NCBI RefSeq assembly: GCF_004210375.1
Contig: NC_134837.1
Coordinates: 169,425,310-169,489,309, forward strand
Source of the DNA: Tachypleus tridentatus
Lineage: Eukaryota; Arthropoda; Merostomata; Xiphosura; Limulidae
Length of the DNA stretch: 64,000 nucleotides
Direction: 5' to 3'
Under the pieces are notes generated by a model that was not told where the DNA came from, searched no databases, and saw only the letters and a list, made by a program, of their open reading frames with translations. The position numbers and the translations under genes are program-made. This document shows positions 1-12,307 of this stretch, piece by piece (position 1 is the stretch's first letter; every line of letters begins with the position of its first letter).

Positions 1-37
1 ACACACACACACATATATATACATACATACACACATA
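1..37. repeat. AC/AT microsatellite
   Basis: Dinucleotide AC run passing into AT and a few ACAT units. It is cut by the window edge. Confidence 0.9.
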
Positions 38-3000
38 GATGTGTGGGACTAAGATTTTCCTATAGTAGGTGTATGCAACTTGTTATTAAATTGGAACAAT
101 AAACGAACAACATGTACTCTGCTTGTTTTTAAGTAAGATATATTTAAAACAAATTAAATATATGTACCAATATTCTTTACATTATGGTGATCACAGTTGT
201 ACCTTAAACACAAAATTTTTCTTATAAATAGTCCACTTAGGGCAGTTCAATTGTTTCAGAATTTAGTTGATAATTACAACTATTTTTCTCTATTTCTTAT
301 TGCTGTAGTTCCATATAGATCACTTGTATTGTTGAGTTACTGCAGTTGTATCCTGAAGTTCAATTACTTTAGAACACCCTTTGACAACTTTTCTTGTTTC
401 TTTCAAAATTGTTACTCACACTTTTAACATGTCAACTGTTAGGCCTTTCACTCCCTTGACAGTTAACTTTACATTTTTCTGACAAATCTCTTTCTGACTA
501 TCTCCACTTGTCTGGTCACTTATTTATACATCTATCATTTAGACCTTCTAGAAATGTCTATAGCCTCAACACCAATGAATTAAACACAAAATAAATCAAT
601 TAATAATAATAATAATAATACTTACACCAAACAGTTATATCTGGCATTCCATTACACTCACAGTTCATCAATAATATAATCAGTTTGAGAAGAACTAGAA
701 AAAAACCTTTTGATTATATCTAGCATTTTTGGTGATTTATCAACTCACATTCTGCAAATAGTTTGATATATTCATTGCCTTTACATACAATCACAAATAA
801 CGTGTAGTGAAAGCAACATAAATGTTCAAGTTATAAACACGTTCCACTAAAAACAAAATACACTGAATGTAAGCACGTTTGCATATAAAATGTTTAATGT
901 TAATAAAGCCTATAGCATGTGAAACAATTCTACTTTTACTTTAAACTGAAAATCTTTCAGAATAATTGTAATCTTAATCTTTTTAAGTAATGAGTTACAT
1001 CATAATTGTGAATTTAACCTTTTTTAAAATCTGTATGAGTAAATTTCAATAACATTACATATTTCAATAAAATATATCAAATTAAATAATTGTAAGCAAT
1101 TGTATTAACATATGCAAAACAAATTTTAAGATTACACTGAATTCAATAAATGTATTTGTTTGGGAATAGAGATACACTAAGTCAATTATTTTTCATTAAT
1201 AAAAACTATAATAATTATTGATACACAGAACTTCTATCAACCTGTAGTTAAGATGAAAATCCGTTTTATAAGTACTTATAGGAACATTGTGATGATGGGT
1301 AAAAAAGTAGAAACGTGACATGGGTAATTGTAACTACTATATACCTCTGCTTGTAATGAAGTAACAGTCAAGTTTCACCTCTGGCCCAAACATATTTTTT
1401 TTCCTATACCTGAAGCTTATAAAATATAATAATCTAAATAAATTTTAAAGCCACCATTGTGTATTTCATGTTCTTGTATTTATTAATTTAATAACTATAT
1501 ACACATATGAAATATACAGCTTGATTGAAATTTCACAAGTGTAAAAAGCAAACAGCAGCTTGTACTTAGAAGTAAATCCTATAGTGGTACTGTCATTTTT
1601 TCAGTTAAAGATGTGTATAACCTACAGTATAAATCCACAATGACTACTTATGAAAGAACTAGAACTGATTGTATAATGCTACTCTCAAACATGCATAAAG
1701 AATTTAAACAGAAAATTATTAAAACTTAAGTTCATGTCAGATAAATGAACAGTCATGCATAAAAGAGGTCAGGTAAGTGAAAGCTAGTTCTCCCGCATTA
1801 TACATTAAAGATTACCTACTTACATCTTGTTACATAAGAAACAATTAGTTTTGAATTTACAACAGTAGAGGCTTACATGACATTAAGTGTAGTAACTGCA
1901 AAAAAATATTTACAATTCCTTCTTATCTTGCATTAAATTTATTATAAAACTGATTTATTTTACATTAATGTTTCATATTATACGTACAAAAACATCAATT
2001 ATGTACCATTTTTCAAACTTTATTAAATTGTTATTATTTCTAAAGATAGTTCAACCACATACACATGCTGTGGTATTAATAACAACATAATTAGGCTTAT
2101 AGAATTTCAGTTAAGACTAAGACATTATTCACGCCTGGAACTAGTACATGAAAAAAAAGTTCTACATCCCTAATTATAGTTTGAAAAATCTGTTATGCAC
2201 ATGCTCTCTCATCCATACTAAAGAGAGAAAAAAAAAGGTAAATTATTTATAATTTAGAATATTTTTCTGTACACTTTATGATTTTGTTAGTCTTAGCAAT
2301 ATATGTAAAAAATGAAAACATGGTCAGACAAGACTTAAGTAAACAATTGATACTACAGATGTAATATATATCTACAGCAAGTAACTATTGTTTGTGTTAC
2401 CTTAATATGTGAACTCAATTACATATTTCATATTCTGTTAGAAAACTATCTTAATTTATCCAAATGGGTTAAAATCGTAGTACTCAATACATTAAGTATT
2501 TTACGAAAATTGTGTAATTCTAAATTTTATCACCATTTCAACACTACAAATCTCATACACGTGTGTTTAAACAGAAGAGCTTTGGTGAAAGTTCCACAAA
2601 TGCACATTACATCAAAAAACATGTACACTACTTTCTACAAATTTCCTGTTCAGACATTTACCACCTGTTATGTAAATTAACTTCTAGGACAGATGGCAAA
2701 CATAAACTGACTTTGTTATGTGTAAATAATTTTACAACGTAAAGTGTAACTGCTGACCTACTGACCAGGGTTTGACTACTTTTATCCTTAAAACAGGTTC
2801 CATTAGAAGCACCCACATGTCCACATGTTCAATCTAATATTTAACCAGTATGGCATAGATAGAAATATGTTTAAAGCACAAGTTAGATTGATGAGAAATA
2901 GCAGATATGATAAATAAAACCAGTGTTATAAGGAAAATTATATAGTAAAAGCATTATAACTAATGTAACATTGAAAATGCAGTGTTACATTATGTTGGCA

Positions 3001-3076
3001 AAGTAGTTTATTTCAATTAAATAAGCAGAGATAAAAATATTCCTAGGCTGAAACTTCTGTGTGTGCACATATTATA

Positions 3077-3114
3077 AATATATATATACTCACACACACA
3101 CACACACACACACA
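3077..3114. repeat. TA/CA microsatellite
   Basis: A short TA run followed by about 13 CA units. Confidence 0.9.
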
Positions 3115-6100
3115 ATTTTATGATTTTTCAGATTAAACATGAGATAACCATGCATGAATTTTAATATTAAAAATACACAGGCCCATATAATACCAATAAC
3201 CAAAATAATTTAATTGAGAATGTCAACATGTATATATACCCCCTCACACACACATTTTATATATAAAGTTAACTTTTAATTTTCACAGTACAAAATTATT
3301 AGATCAAAGAGTGATGAAATTAAATAGCTGAACATCCAATTCTCCAAAAAATTAACTTTTATGACCTTTAATACTTCTGAGAAACTTGAATTTCAAATTA
3401 TATTAAGCCATATTCCTTTAGAATTTTGAGGATACAAAATATCAAATTTAAATCATTTGGCACTACATACTCTAGTAGTTAGCAATGTCATTCAATGTTC
3501 TTTTGATATGTAGCAAATGAGGCAATATTTTAATTTATTTAAATATCTACACATAATATACATTAACAGTAAATGTTTCATTACATCCATTTCCTCAGAA
3601 CTCACCAGGAACATAACTTTGACTCATCCTTTAGCTTGTGAGCAGAATGATAACATTCATGTTAACAAAGATTACTTTAACACTTACAGTCATTGTACAC
3701 TAGGTTAAAGATTACTTGTCACAAGATTTGAGCTAAAGCAGTACAGGAGTGTGCAGGAGGTTAGTCAATGATTAAATCAAAGACCTAATAAACAACATCA
3801 GTCACACAAAAGCTGAAGTAATATCATCCAAAGGAGTCGCAGAAGTTTCAAACTACTATGAAAAAATGAAAGTACACATTTTGTGGGTAATAACACGTAT
3901 CTGTTCATTTATTTTGGAATTCAAACCTTGTACGCTATTGGTTTTAAAAGTAATGAGAAGCTGCAGGTATTTTATATTTTCAATTTTATGGGTCAGTTCA
4001 AAAGTCCAGAATGTATGATCAAACATGCCATGTAAAAAACTAAACATAACTCTAAAAATGCCAAAGTCTCCTCAAATATTTTCAATAATTATTAAATATA
4101 ATTTGAATGAAGTCCAGAAAAAAACTACAACTATAAGATTGTCTCAATATAGTTGTAAAAAAAACACTTTTATGAAATTAAAGCTATGCTTGTGTGTTGT
4201 TAAGCAAAAAGCTACATGATGGACTGTCATACTGTGCCCACCACTAGAACCAAAACATAGGTTTTAGCAGTGTTAGACCTTAGATTTATTGCTGAGCCAC
4301 TAAGGAGCATTAGAGCCAATGACCAGCAACCAATACTATTGTATAGAACATCACATTATAATGTCATATTTTATGGAGCACATTTTTAAGAGTAATGTTG
4401 CAATAGTTTCTGTTGTTAGCTGGGTTCTATTTGATTATTTGAAAAAAAAAAAGTCCATTCAATTTCTCAATAAAAAAAGTTATTTTTTCAAGCTACACAT
4501 TCAACAGAGTTCACTAATAGAGATAACTTGACCAATAAAGTATTTCTATCAAAGCTTAAACTTCTAATTTTGTATTCTTTTTCTATGTCAAAATATAATT
4601 AAATAATTAGACCACTGAAAAGACTGATTAACCAGCTGACAGTAATAAATAAATAAACTGTTAAGTCATACACTGTTTGCTTATTAACCAACAGACAGAA
4701 TCATTCAATCTTGTCTAACTCGCTTTTATATACAGTTTCATAAACTCATCATGTTGCACACTTCTTTCCCACTAAACAACAATAAAATTTCCATAAACAT
4801 TTGGAATAGAAAAACTTCAACAACATGTACTATATTTAATTCCATGTGTATGTTTACTTCAGTTTACACAGTAAAAATCTAACATAAATTCAGATTTGTT
4901 TTTCAAACTTAATTTTTTGTATGTAATTGTTTTCATTTTACAATAAGTAGTGGTTCTTTATGTGCTATTCAATATATTGTGAGAATGTATAACATGACAT
5001 AATAGGTTGGCCTATGCATTAATAAACACGTTCTGGGACACTGACTATTCCACGGCTCAGAATGGATGTTCAGCAAGATATTTGTAAGAAAATAATTGTA
5101 AGAATTGAAGTTTTCAAAAGATTATTATCAAAGAAAATCAGAATTTTTATCTATTTTTTATCATTAGTTTTCAGTTTAATTATTTTCAATTTCTTAATAA
5201 GACAAGCCTGCAATGGATTTTATGTCTTGAAATTTTTACAAATTCACCAGTAAATCCTGTATGCTGAATCCAAAAATTATATCCATTTTTTTTTCCATCA
5301 TATACAGATTTCTCACTAAACACCATCTGTACTTTTAAATAAGTGAATTATTTTCATTGAAATCAGGTCACTTTTGTTATGATTAAATCATTGACAACCA
5401 CTGGCTATAGATTTCTCTAAACCAATAATGATGAGAGTCTCATAAATAATTCTAGAACACAAATATAGCATAACAATAAAAAAATGTTATTTGTGGTAAA
5501 TAAAATAATAATGTGATCTAAGTAAGTGTTTCTTTCTTCCCAATTTGTAAAAAAATCCTTATGCAACAGAAAAAAATATTTTTGAAATCTACACAGTTGA
5601 ATTATAGAAAATCTCTTATTATAACCAAAACTTTTTATGAACTTTAAATTTGCAGACGGTGTATATAAATCATTTTTATGTGGTCACGTCTTACTTACTT
5701 TGTGAGAAGCAGATGGTTGATTGTGTAATTTGACATATGCTTGTACAAAGTAAGATCACATACAAATGTTCCTTTGTTTAGAAAGACATTCTTAAGGAAA
5801 TAATTTTGATAATCTTTTTGCTTAACTGTATCATATTCAATTGCTTTTTGTTGTGATTCAGTTCAATTAATTTTTATTTTACTGTCACTTTTCATAACTA
5901 TGACTTTAAAACCAATTATAACTACAGCCAAGACTAATTTTACGAATTATCTATTCCAACACGTGTTATAAATCATGCATAAATCATAATAATGTCTTCA
6001 GGTCTATCTGCAGGAATGAACCGTTGTTTACTAGAATCTTGAACTAATTATCATACACAGTGAAATATTAAACTGTTTAGAACCCCTTCTAGCAACAAGT

Positions 6101-6539
6101 ATATGTATAAACTTGTAAAATAGTTATTTATTTTGGACAAGTCATTGTGAGCTTGTCTGGTGTACTTATCAACCATAACTTTCACTATGATTGCCACTTA
6201 ATTGAATTGTCCTGCCTTAACAAACATAAGCTGTCCACTGTTTATCAACATCACCAAACATATTTTGCATAGATTTATAAGTAAGTAGTTTTGAACAAAA
6301 CACACATTTTATGCAATACAAGTAAAGAAAGCAAGAACTTACTTACCAAACTCTTCACCTCTTTCAAAAAAAAAAGAACTTCACACACACAGATACTCTG
6401 TGTCATCTAAGTATCCTTTTTTGTGCCATTACATGGAGTCAGGTTTCAATAAGAAATAAAATTATTTAATTCTAGGACAATTGAGCTTATTGTTATAACT
6501 AAATTAAATACTAAAGACACAATGGCAAATTATACTTAC

Positions 6540-6577
6540 AGTTCTTCACGTTGTCGCTGAGATAACACCATTTTCAT
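6540..6577 (-). CDS. Lis-1: Lis-1 / PAFAH1B1 first coding exon (partial gene)
   Basis: Lis-1 is the WD40 protein that binds cytoplasmic dynein and dynactin/NudE and controls nuclear migration and spindle positioning. The minus strand reads ATG AAA ATG GTG and on to CGT GAA GAA CT, giving MKMVLSQRQREEL. This is the Lis-1 N-terminus that I recall from Drosophila; vertebrates start at the second Met (MVLSQRQRDEL). It opens the LisH dimerisation motif. The exon spans about 6540-6598. A pyrimidine-rich tract ending in CAG precedes it (AG at 6600-6599), and a consensus GTAAGT donor follows at 6539-6534, splitting the Leu codon after its second base. Both ATGs have A at -3, and the second also has G at +4. 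The remaining exons (coiled coil and seven WD40 repeats) would lie to the left, outside the window. Odd point: only 13 residues are encoded before an intron longer than 6.5 kb. Identity is firm for such a short exon because the peptide, start and both splice sites agree. Confidence 0.85.
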
Positions 6578-6598
6578 ATTTGGCCTTCAAAGAGGATA

Positions 6599-9263
6599 CT
6601 GACACAGAAGAATAAATAAAACAATTTTTCAGTTACAGGAAAAGATAGACGTTTGGTTCTTAGACTTGGTTGTGTAATTTCTAAACAGAGTTCAAACTAG
6701 GCCACACACTGATACAACAACTAGTTAAACTTGCAGATCCATGGTCATCACTTGCAAATTAGTAATAACTAAATCAATAGCAATGTTTTTTATTGCACAT
6801 AATCAGTAAATACAGGTTCTTTTGTGTAACTATTGATCTTTGGTTCATTAGTCCTATCAGAATAGTTATCAACATGGTCTTTAAGTACTGTTAGTTACAT
6901 ATATAATGATTAATTTCTGGTCACTTGCTAAATGTGACAAAAGTTTAAAAATATTGAAGTAGAATAGCTGAGTTCGTCACAGTGTCACTTATAATTTTCC
7001 ATTTGAAAACTTTACTGTAATAAATTTTGAATCATGGCCTTAGCAGCACTTTGATCATCATGTGCATTAGCAGACTACATCAACACAAGGTATGCACATT
7101 CTTTGTTTGATTTTGATGTATATACTGAACCCAAACAAACTGCTTACATACCACCACTATACAAAGTATTATAATTTACCAACTTCACTCTTCCAGCAGA
7201 ATTGACAAGCTGTAAAGCCAACAATATTATCTTGATGCAGTGAAAACAGCAAATAAAAGAAGGCACTTGTCACCTTCATCTGTTTATTGACTAAAAGTCA
7301 TGTTGTGGCAAAGAAAACATCATCAAATCCAGTACACTGTACATGTAGCACCACAAAAACATGTAATACTTTTATCTAATCAACTTACTAGCTAGTATAT
7401 AACTAAGTATAAATTTCAGAAACCAGATTTCTCTAAACATCATAACCAGACACTGATAAATATTCCATGGTTTTCAGTTAGTACATTTATTCCTCTAGAA
7501 TACATGATTTGCTGAATAGATATATATTTTTGAATACTTACATGAACTGAGCATACATGTATCAATCTGAAAGTTAATTATATTCAAAATACTATGGAAA
7601 GCAAATTTAATGTCATATGATAATTTAGTTTTCAAAAATTATACATAATATTAATCACAGTGATTAACGTTTGTATAAATTATTGTAATCTTTTATGTAT
7701 AGATGTTATTATGTTAAGTTCTATTTATGTTATTAATCTTTAAAAGAATTAACATAAATTTTATAATGACATGTTATTGCTGTTTCTGATTAAACCACTT
7801 AAATGTTACTGAAGAACAGTTCTATTTTTTCAAATATATAGTTAATTAATATTATTTGCTTTAAGATCATACAGTATAATGCCTAATATTTAACTTGCAA
7901 AATTATATAATGGAATAAAATTGCCTAACAGAAGATTCCCATTTCACCATTAACTTGGGGTTGTGTGGTTTTATATTTAAAGTTGATGCTCAAAATGTGC
8001 CTGGTAATACACACTTTTCCATGTGCATAATTAATAACCAGTGAATATGAATAAACTGATTTAATGAAACTGTCAAAATATGGCTTAATAAACCTTAAAC
8101 ACACTTTGTGATAGATAAAAAAAACACAACTGAACCACCTTTTAATTCTCATAACATTAATAACTAACATAATTTCACTTTGGGGACAATCAAAAACTTG
8201 TTGATCCATCTAGGTCATCCCATTCACTAAACTGTAAAGTAAAAATAAAACATCCAAACTCAAACTCAAAGCCACCCCTTATCATTCAAATATTTATTAA
8301 GATTTCCTTTAAGTTAACTGAATACACGAAAAGAAAACAAAACATTCCAAAGGCCAATCGCTATGTTAGAAAAATGAAACTGTTAGCTGAAAATAACTTT
8401 TATCTACCCTGCCAAAACTTATATTTGTGTCCTTTAGTCTTATCATTAAATAATAAAAAAAATATGTTAAACCTATCATAAAGACCTCATTCAGATCCCC
8501 TCTATGTCTCAGTCTTCTTTTTGAGAAAAAAAAAAATCCTATTCACAGGATGTGTACCTAAAGTGTAAAACTAAAACTTAAAGTATGTCAAGTTTTTGTC
8601 AAATTATCAAATTTAAGTCAGGAGACTAAGTGAGTACAAAAATGTGTATTAAACTTAAGATCCACAAAATACCAAGTCCTAAAATGTAATGTGAATTATG
8701 ATAACTACTAAACTGGTAATACAAATTAAGTTTTAATTTTGACTTTTCAGCTTCAGATGAGCAAAGGGTGATGAAATACCAAGAATATGTAAATTTAAAA
8801 CAAACTTACTCAGCCACCTCCTTTGTCTTCCAACTTAATAAAATAACTAGTTTTAATTTTAAACTTTAAGTCTATTCCATACGTTAACTTTTAACAACTG
8901 ACGTTATGGGTTCATGATTATGATGAACAAGTATCAAGCATTAGGATAAAGTATAACTCAAGTGTAACTTAATGATGCATAATAACGTAAAAATATGTTA
9001 GCATATTACCCAGAGATATTTAAAATTCTAAGCGAACAAGATATATACTAATACTTTAAAATTAAACTAACAAATTATAATTATGAAGTGTCTTAACACT
9101 TAAACTATTTTCATTGGCATACAACATACAAGCCTAGTATTAATATTATGAAAGCGTAGTCGAAAATTTTTACTCGTGGTATATGAACACACCATATAGT
9201 AACAAAACATTTCCAAAACTGAAATATTTTCATTACAATGACTTAACGTTATTATTAACTTAC
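6599..9263 (-). other. Lis-1: Probable Lis-1 5' UTR intron
   Basis: The acceptor at 6600 implies an upstream noncoding exon on the minus strand. A GTAAGT donor on the minus strand at 9263-9258 is the best candidate partner. GTGAGA near 9310 is an alternative. No ORF, SINE or RNA gene is seen here, and CpG is scarce until about 8.9 kb. The exact exon-intron structure is inferred. Confidence 0.4.
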
Positions 9264-9660
9264 TGATTCAACTTGAAATAGCTTCTGTACCTAATTATAA
9301 GTATTCTCACCAAAAGTATCGTTTTCCGTAACTACGTGAATACATTGATTGTTAGTACGTTAGACCAAAAACACTGATCAGAATGAAAAAGAGTTACATA
9401 CATCCTAACCCAAATAATTCATTCGTTATATTCCTCCCTATCTGCGGTCGCTAAATTAATCTTAAAAATCGATCGTTGCATGATAGAGGGCGCTAATTTG
9501 TTCGAGTTACACATATCTATTGCCAAGGTTTGTCTAATGCAACCGTTGGCTCTCAGATGGCAGTACTTTGAGACTATACAATATTTTAAAATTAATTTCC
9601 AAATATGTCTTTCCGAAAACAGCAACTTTATGGATAAATAGTTCTGAAAAAGATTAAATC
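9264..9660 (-). promoter_or_regulatory. Lis-1: Candidate Lis-1 promoter and noncoding first exon
   Basis: CpG dinucleotides reappear at about the frequency expected from composition between roughly 9.1 and 9.7 kb, after 9 kb of depletion. A donor-like site lies at 9263. Two CTCF-like cores lie on the plus strand: TAGAGGGCGCTA at about 9484-9495 and AGATGGCAG at about 9555-9563. No TATA box stands out. It is a promoter by position and composition only. Confidence 0.4.
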
Positions 9661-9850
9661 GAAATTTGAAAGTGTGACGAAGTTTAATTGCAAAATGAAA
9701 TCAAACAAATATAATACCATAAGCTTAATCATATATATAATAATATTCGTGGGGATAAAATTACATATCAGATTTGTAATAGATGTGTATATAAATCGCA
9801 CATCTACAAAGCTTGAATTGCACGTCTTGTATCTACTACGAGCTTGTATT

Positions 9851-9966
9851 TTTTTTTCCTTTTAGCAAAGCCACATCGGGCTATCTGTCGTGTCCACTGA
9901 TGGGAATCGAACACCTGATCTGAGCGTTGTAAGTCTATAGACTTACGGAGATTCTAGTCCAAACAG
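9851..9966 (-). mobile_element. SINE family B copy
   Basis: Inverted family B: the tail (TAGCAAAGCCACATCGGG) is at left. The tRNA-like head, with a B-box complement and GCGTTGTAAGTC, is at right. It is diverged. This is the first SINE met from the left edge. Confidence 0.75.
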
Positions 9967-11239
9967 GGGATTCTATCATAGGTACAATATTTTTTGTGTA
10001 TTATAAGATTGTTGTAATATAGATATATATATATATACAGTTGGAATGTTTAACCATCATATTTTTATAAGCTGTCTCTTTCTTATATTATAGTTTATAT
10101 TTTAATTAGAGGACGCATGCTTTTAAGTGTAAATCGTTTAGTAATGTAGGCTCAAGGCCTAGAAAGTTCCAGTAGCTTGAATGAGTCAAAGAATAATTTT
10201 CTTTGCCAATAGTTTTTCAGTTTCTTGACAATCAGCTGTAAAGTTGTACAAACAAGTTTATTTTTACATTAGTACCATACAGTAGCGTGGCTTGAAACGT
10301 GATATATAAGTTGCCATAGTGTTTTAGCTTGTAGCAAAATTAAAGAAAAAATAGACTTTTTTTTCATATATGGACTGAAAGTTGAATTATTTTAACTAGA
10401 TAGCTTAAAAGAAACTGTTAAACAAGAGCAACTTTATAATAATCATTATTAGCAGATGGATTATTTTGATGTAAATTAAATTGAATTTTGAATATACTTG
10501 AAACTGAAATTCAACTCTTGAAGATATGTCTATGAGGCGAAAAATGTGAGAAAAAAGTATTACTTGAGATGATGGAATTATTGAAACAAAAGCAGGAAAA
10601 GTAAGCCAAGAATAAAATCACAGAAAATTGAAATACCAGACAAAATGAAATAGAAAATTCAAAAAAGTCACAGAAAGTTGAGGAAAGAGTTAAATGTGAG
10701 GGATGTGATAGCCAAAGACAGATTAAAACCAAAAATAAATTTGAATGAATACAGGATTTATATAGAACTATTAGAGATGTACAGAGAAAGTAGAAAAATA
10801 AGATTGGAGAAGTATGGAATGGCAGTAATGACAAAACTGAAAATGTACAGTAAGTTTGTAATGATAAAATATACCAAGTCAAAAGGGAAATAAAGAAAAA
10901 ACATTGACAAGGTACTGTATTCAGATACAGAATAAAATACCTGAAAATGAATCAATAAATACAGACATTAAACCAGTCACGCCTCTTTCTTTATCAGCTC
11001 AATATTTTCTACTTCAAACATTATCTATTACAATGTAATGAATAGAAGAACTTATCAGATCAACACCTATTACTACTATTGCTGTTACTGAAGTACCTTA
11101 TTGACTTACTCCAGCCATGTCACAACCGAATCCAGTTGCATAATTTAAATGACCAATACCACAATAACATTTTATTGTTTGACAGTTGTTATGGTTTTCT
11201 GCATAACAAGTACTAAACAATAGTCACTATGGAGAGAGG
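9967..11239. other. Intergenic, no gene recognised
   Basis: Short TA run near 10020-10036. Purine-rich sequence at about 10,560-10,920 could be the worn 5' part of the retroelement fossil that follows, but it is too eroded to assign. Overlapping 65-123-residue ORFs here look like composition artefacts. Confidence 0.6.
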
Positions 11240-12307
11240 TATCAAAAAACGTAGTTCTAGAGCAGGATATTAAAAAAGCTTTAACTGAATTTGCAGAAGA
11301 TCTGAAAGGACTTCTCCAGTTATTTTACCCAGATGCTTTATGTTAAATTATGGATTTGGTGGCATGTGATCAATGTGTATGTATCATAACAGACAAAGAT
11401 TTAAAAATTAACTAAAGGAAGTAGTTTTACGTTTTTAAAAAAAGCTCCGTAATTGGTGGTGATAGAATGAGAATCATTTAAGTTTGAAGGTAAATAGTTT
11501 ATATTCACCATCTCAGAGTTACAGATATATCAGGTTAGACGGTATTGGATCAATAAGTTTCATTGATTATAATCTAGAAAACTAAAGGAATATAGTTGCA
11601 CAGAAGAGGAAAAATAGCCACAAGACAATAGGTGTTTCAAGTGAAAGTTGAAAGTACATATTACATGGAACTCTATATCAAAGCCAGCATAGAATAAGAA
11701 CTATTCCCAAAGGATATTTAGAAAGAATGAACTTCTGTAATTGTGAGAAGCATGGTCGTTACAGCTGGGACAATAAAGTATCAATTGATACCAAGGAGAC
11801 AATATCCAAAGTTACTGGGCTTATTTACGAAAATTTTTCCAGTTTGTTAATCAGTACTATTTCTACATCTGATATTGTTTTAAAAGTAAAACATTGCTTC
11901 CAGAGGTGAAGAAGATAGGTGATACAAGCAGGCGTTGGAGAGAAACTTCCAACAAAAGGGAAGTTGCAAGTTATTTTTATTGTACAAAACATCCCACACT
12001 ATGCAGGTAATTGATATTGAGAAAGAGTGGATATTAGCAACTGGCTTTGTGTAGAAACATGGATAAGAGATTAAGCTAATTTCAAATAGTCCAACAGTCT
12101 ATGACAAGGAAATCCTTGTATACTACATAGAAATTACTACACCAAATGTTGAAAGTCTAGTGGAGATAGGGTCAGTGATCATTGTACCATAAATACTAGA
12201 AGTTATTAGTAAAAAAACTCATCATTTGGAGACTGGGGCATTCCAGCATTTTCTAAGTAATTGGTGATTGGAGGAGATTTGATTGATATGAAGAATAAAT
12301 ATGTCAT
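11240..12307 (+). mobile_element. LTR retrotransposon fossil, left part (Gag/protease region)
   Basis: Several short stretches in changing frames resemble a Gypsy-like element, in the expected order. A Gag-like helical segment lies near 11,280-11,340. A single worn CCHC-type knuckle lies near 11,730-11,770. A segment resembling the start of a retroviral-type aspartic protease lies near 12,150-12,190. It is heavily broken (many breaks) and therefore old. No LTRs were recognised. A hAT element is inserted at 12,308, and sequence likely to be the same fossil resumes at 13,367. Confidence 0.45.

Larger units (their letters stand above)
1..6539 (-). other. Lis-1: Lis-1 intron after the first coding exon
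   Basis: On the minus strand this follows the GTAAGT donor of the first Lis-1 coding exon. The intron is at least 6.5 kb and leaves the window, because no second Lis-1 exon (the rest of the LisH segment) could be found by eye. The stretch is AT-rich, contains no SINE, and has very few CpG dinucleotides: about 13 in the first 3 kb, where base composition would predict roughly 50. Small repeats only: a TAA run near 605-625, and mixed TA/CA runs near 3077-3114. Short ORFs inside it show no family resemblance. Confidence 0.7.

Noticed and set aside
1772-1780. GTAAGT donor on the plus strand inside the Lis-1 intron
   Set aside because: No open exon or acceptor partner lies to its left. Single donor-like sites are expected by chance.
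10511-10882. 123-residue minus-strand ORF
   Set aside because: Phe/Leu/Ser-rich low-complexity translation opposite a purine-rich stretch, overlapped by other frames. No family likeness.
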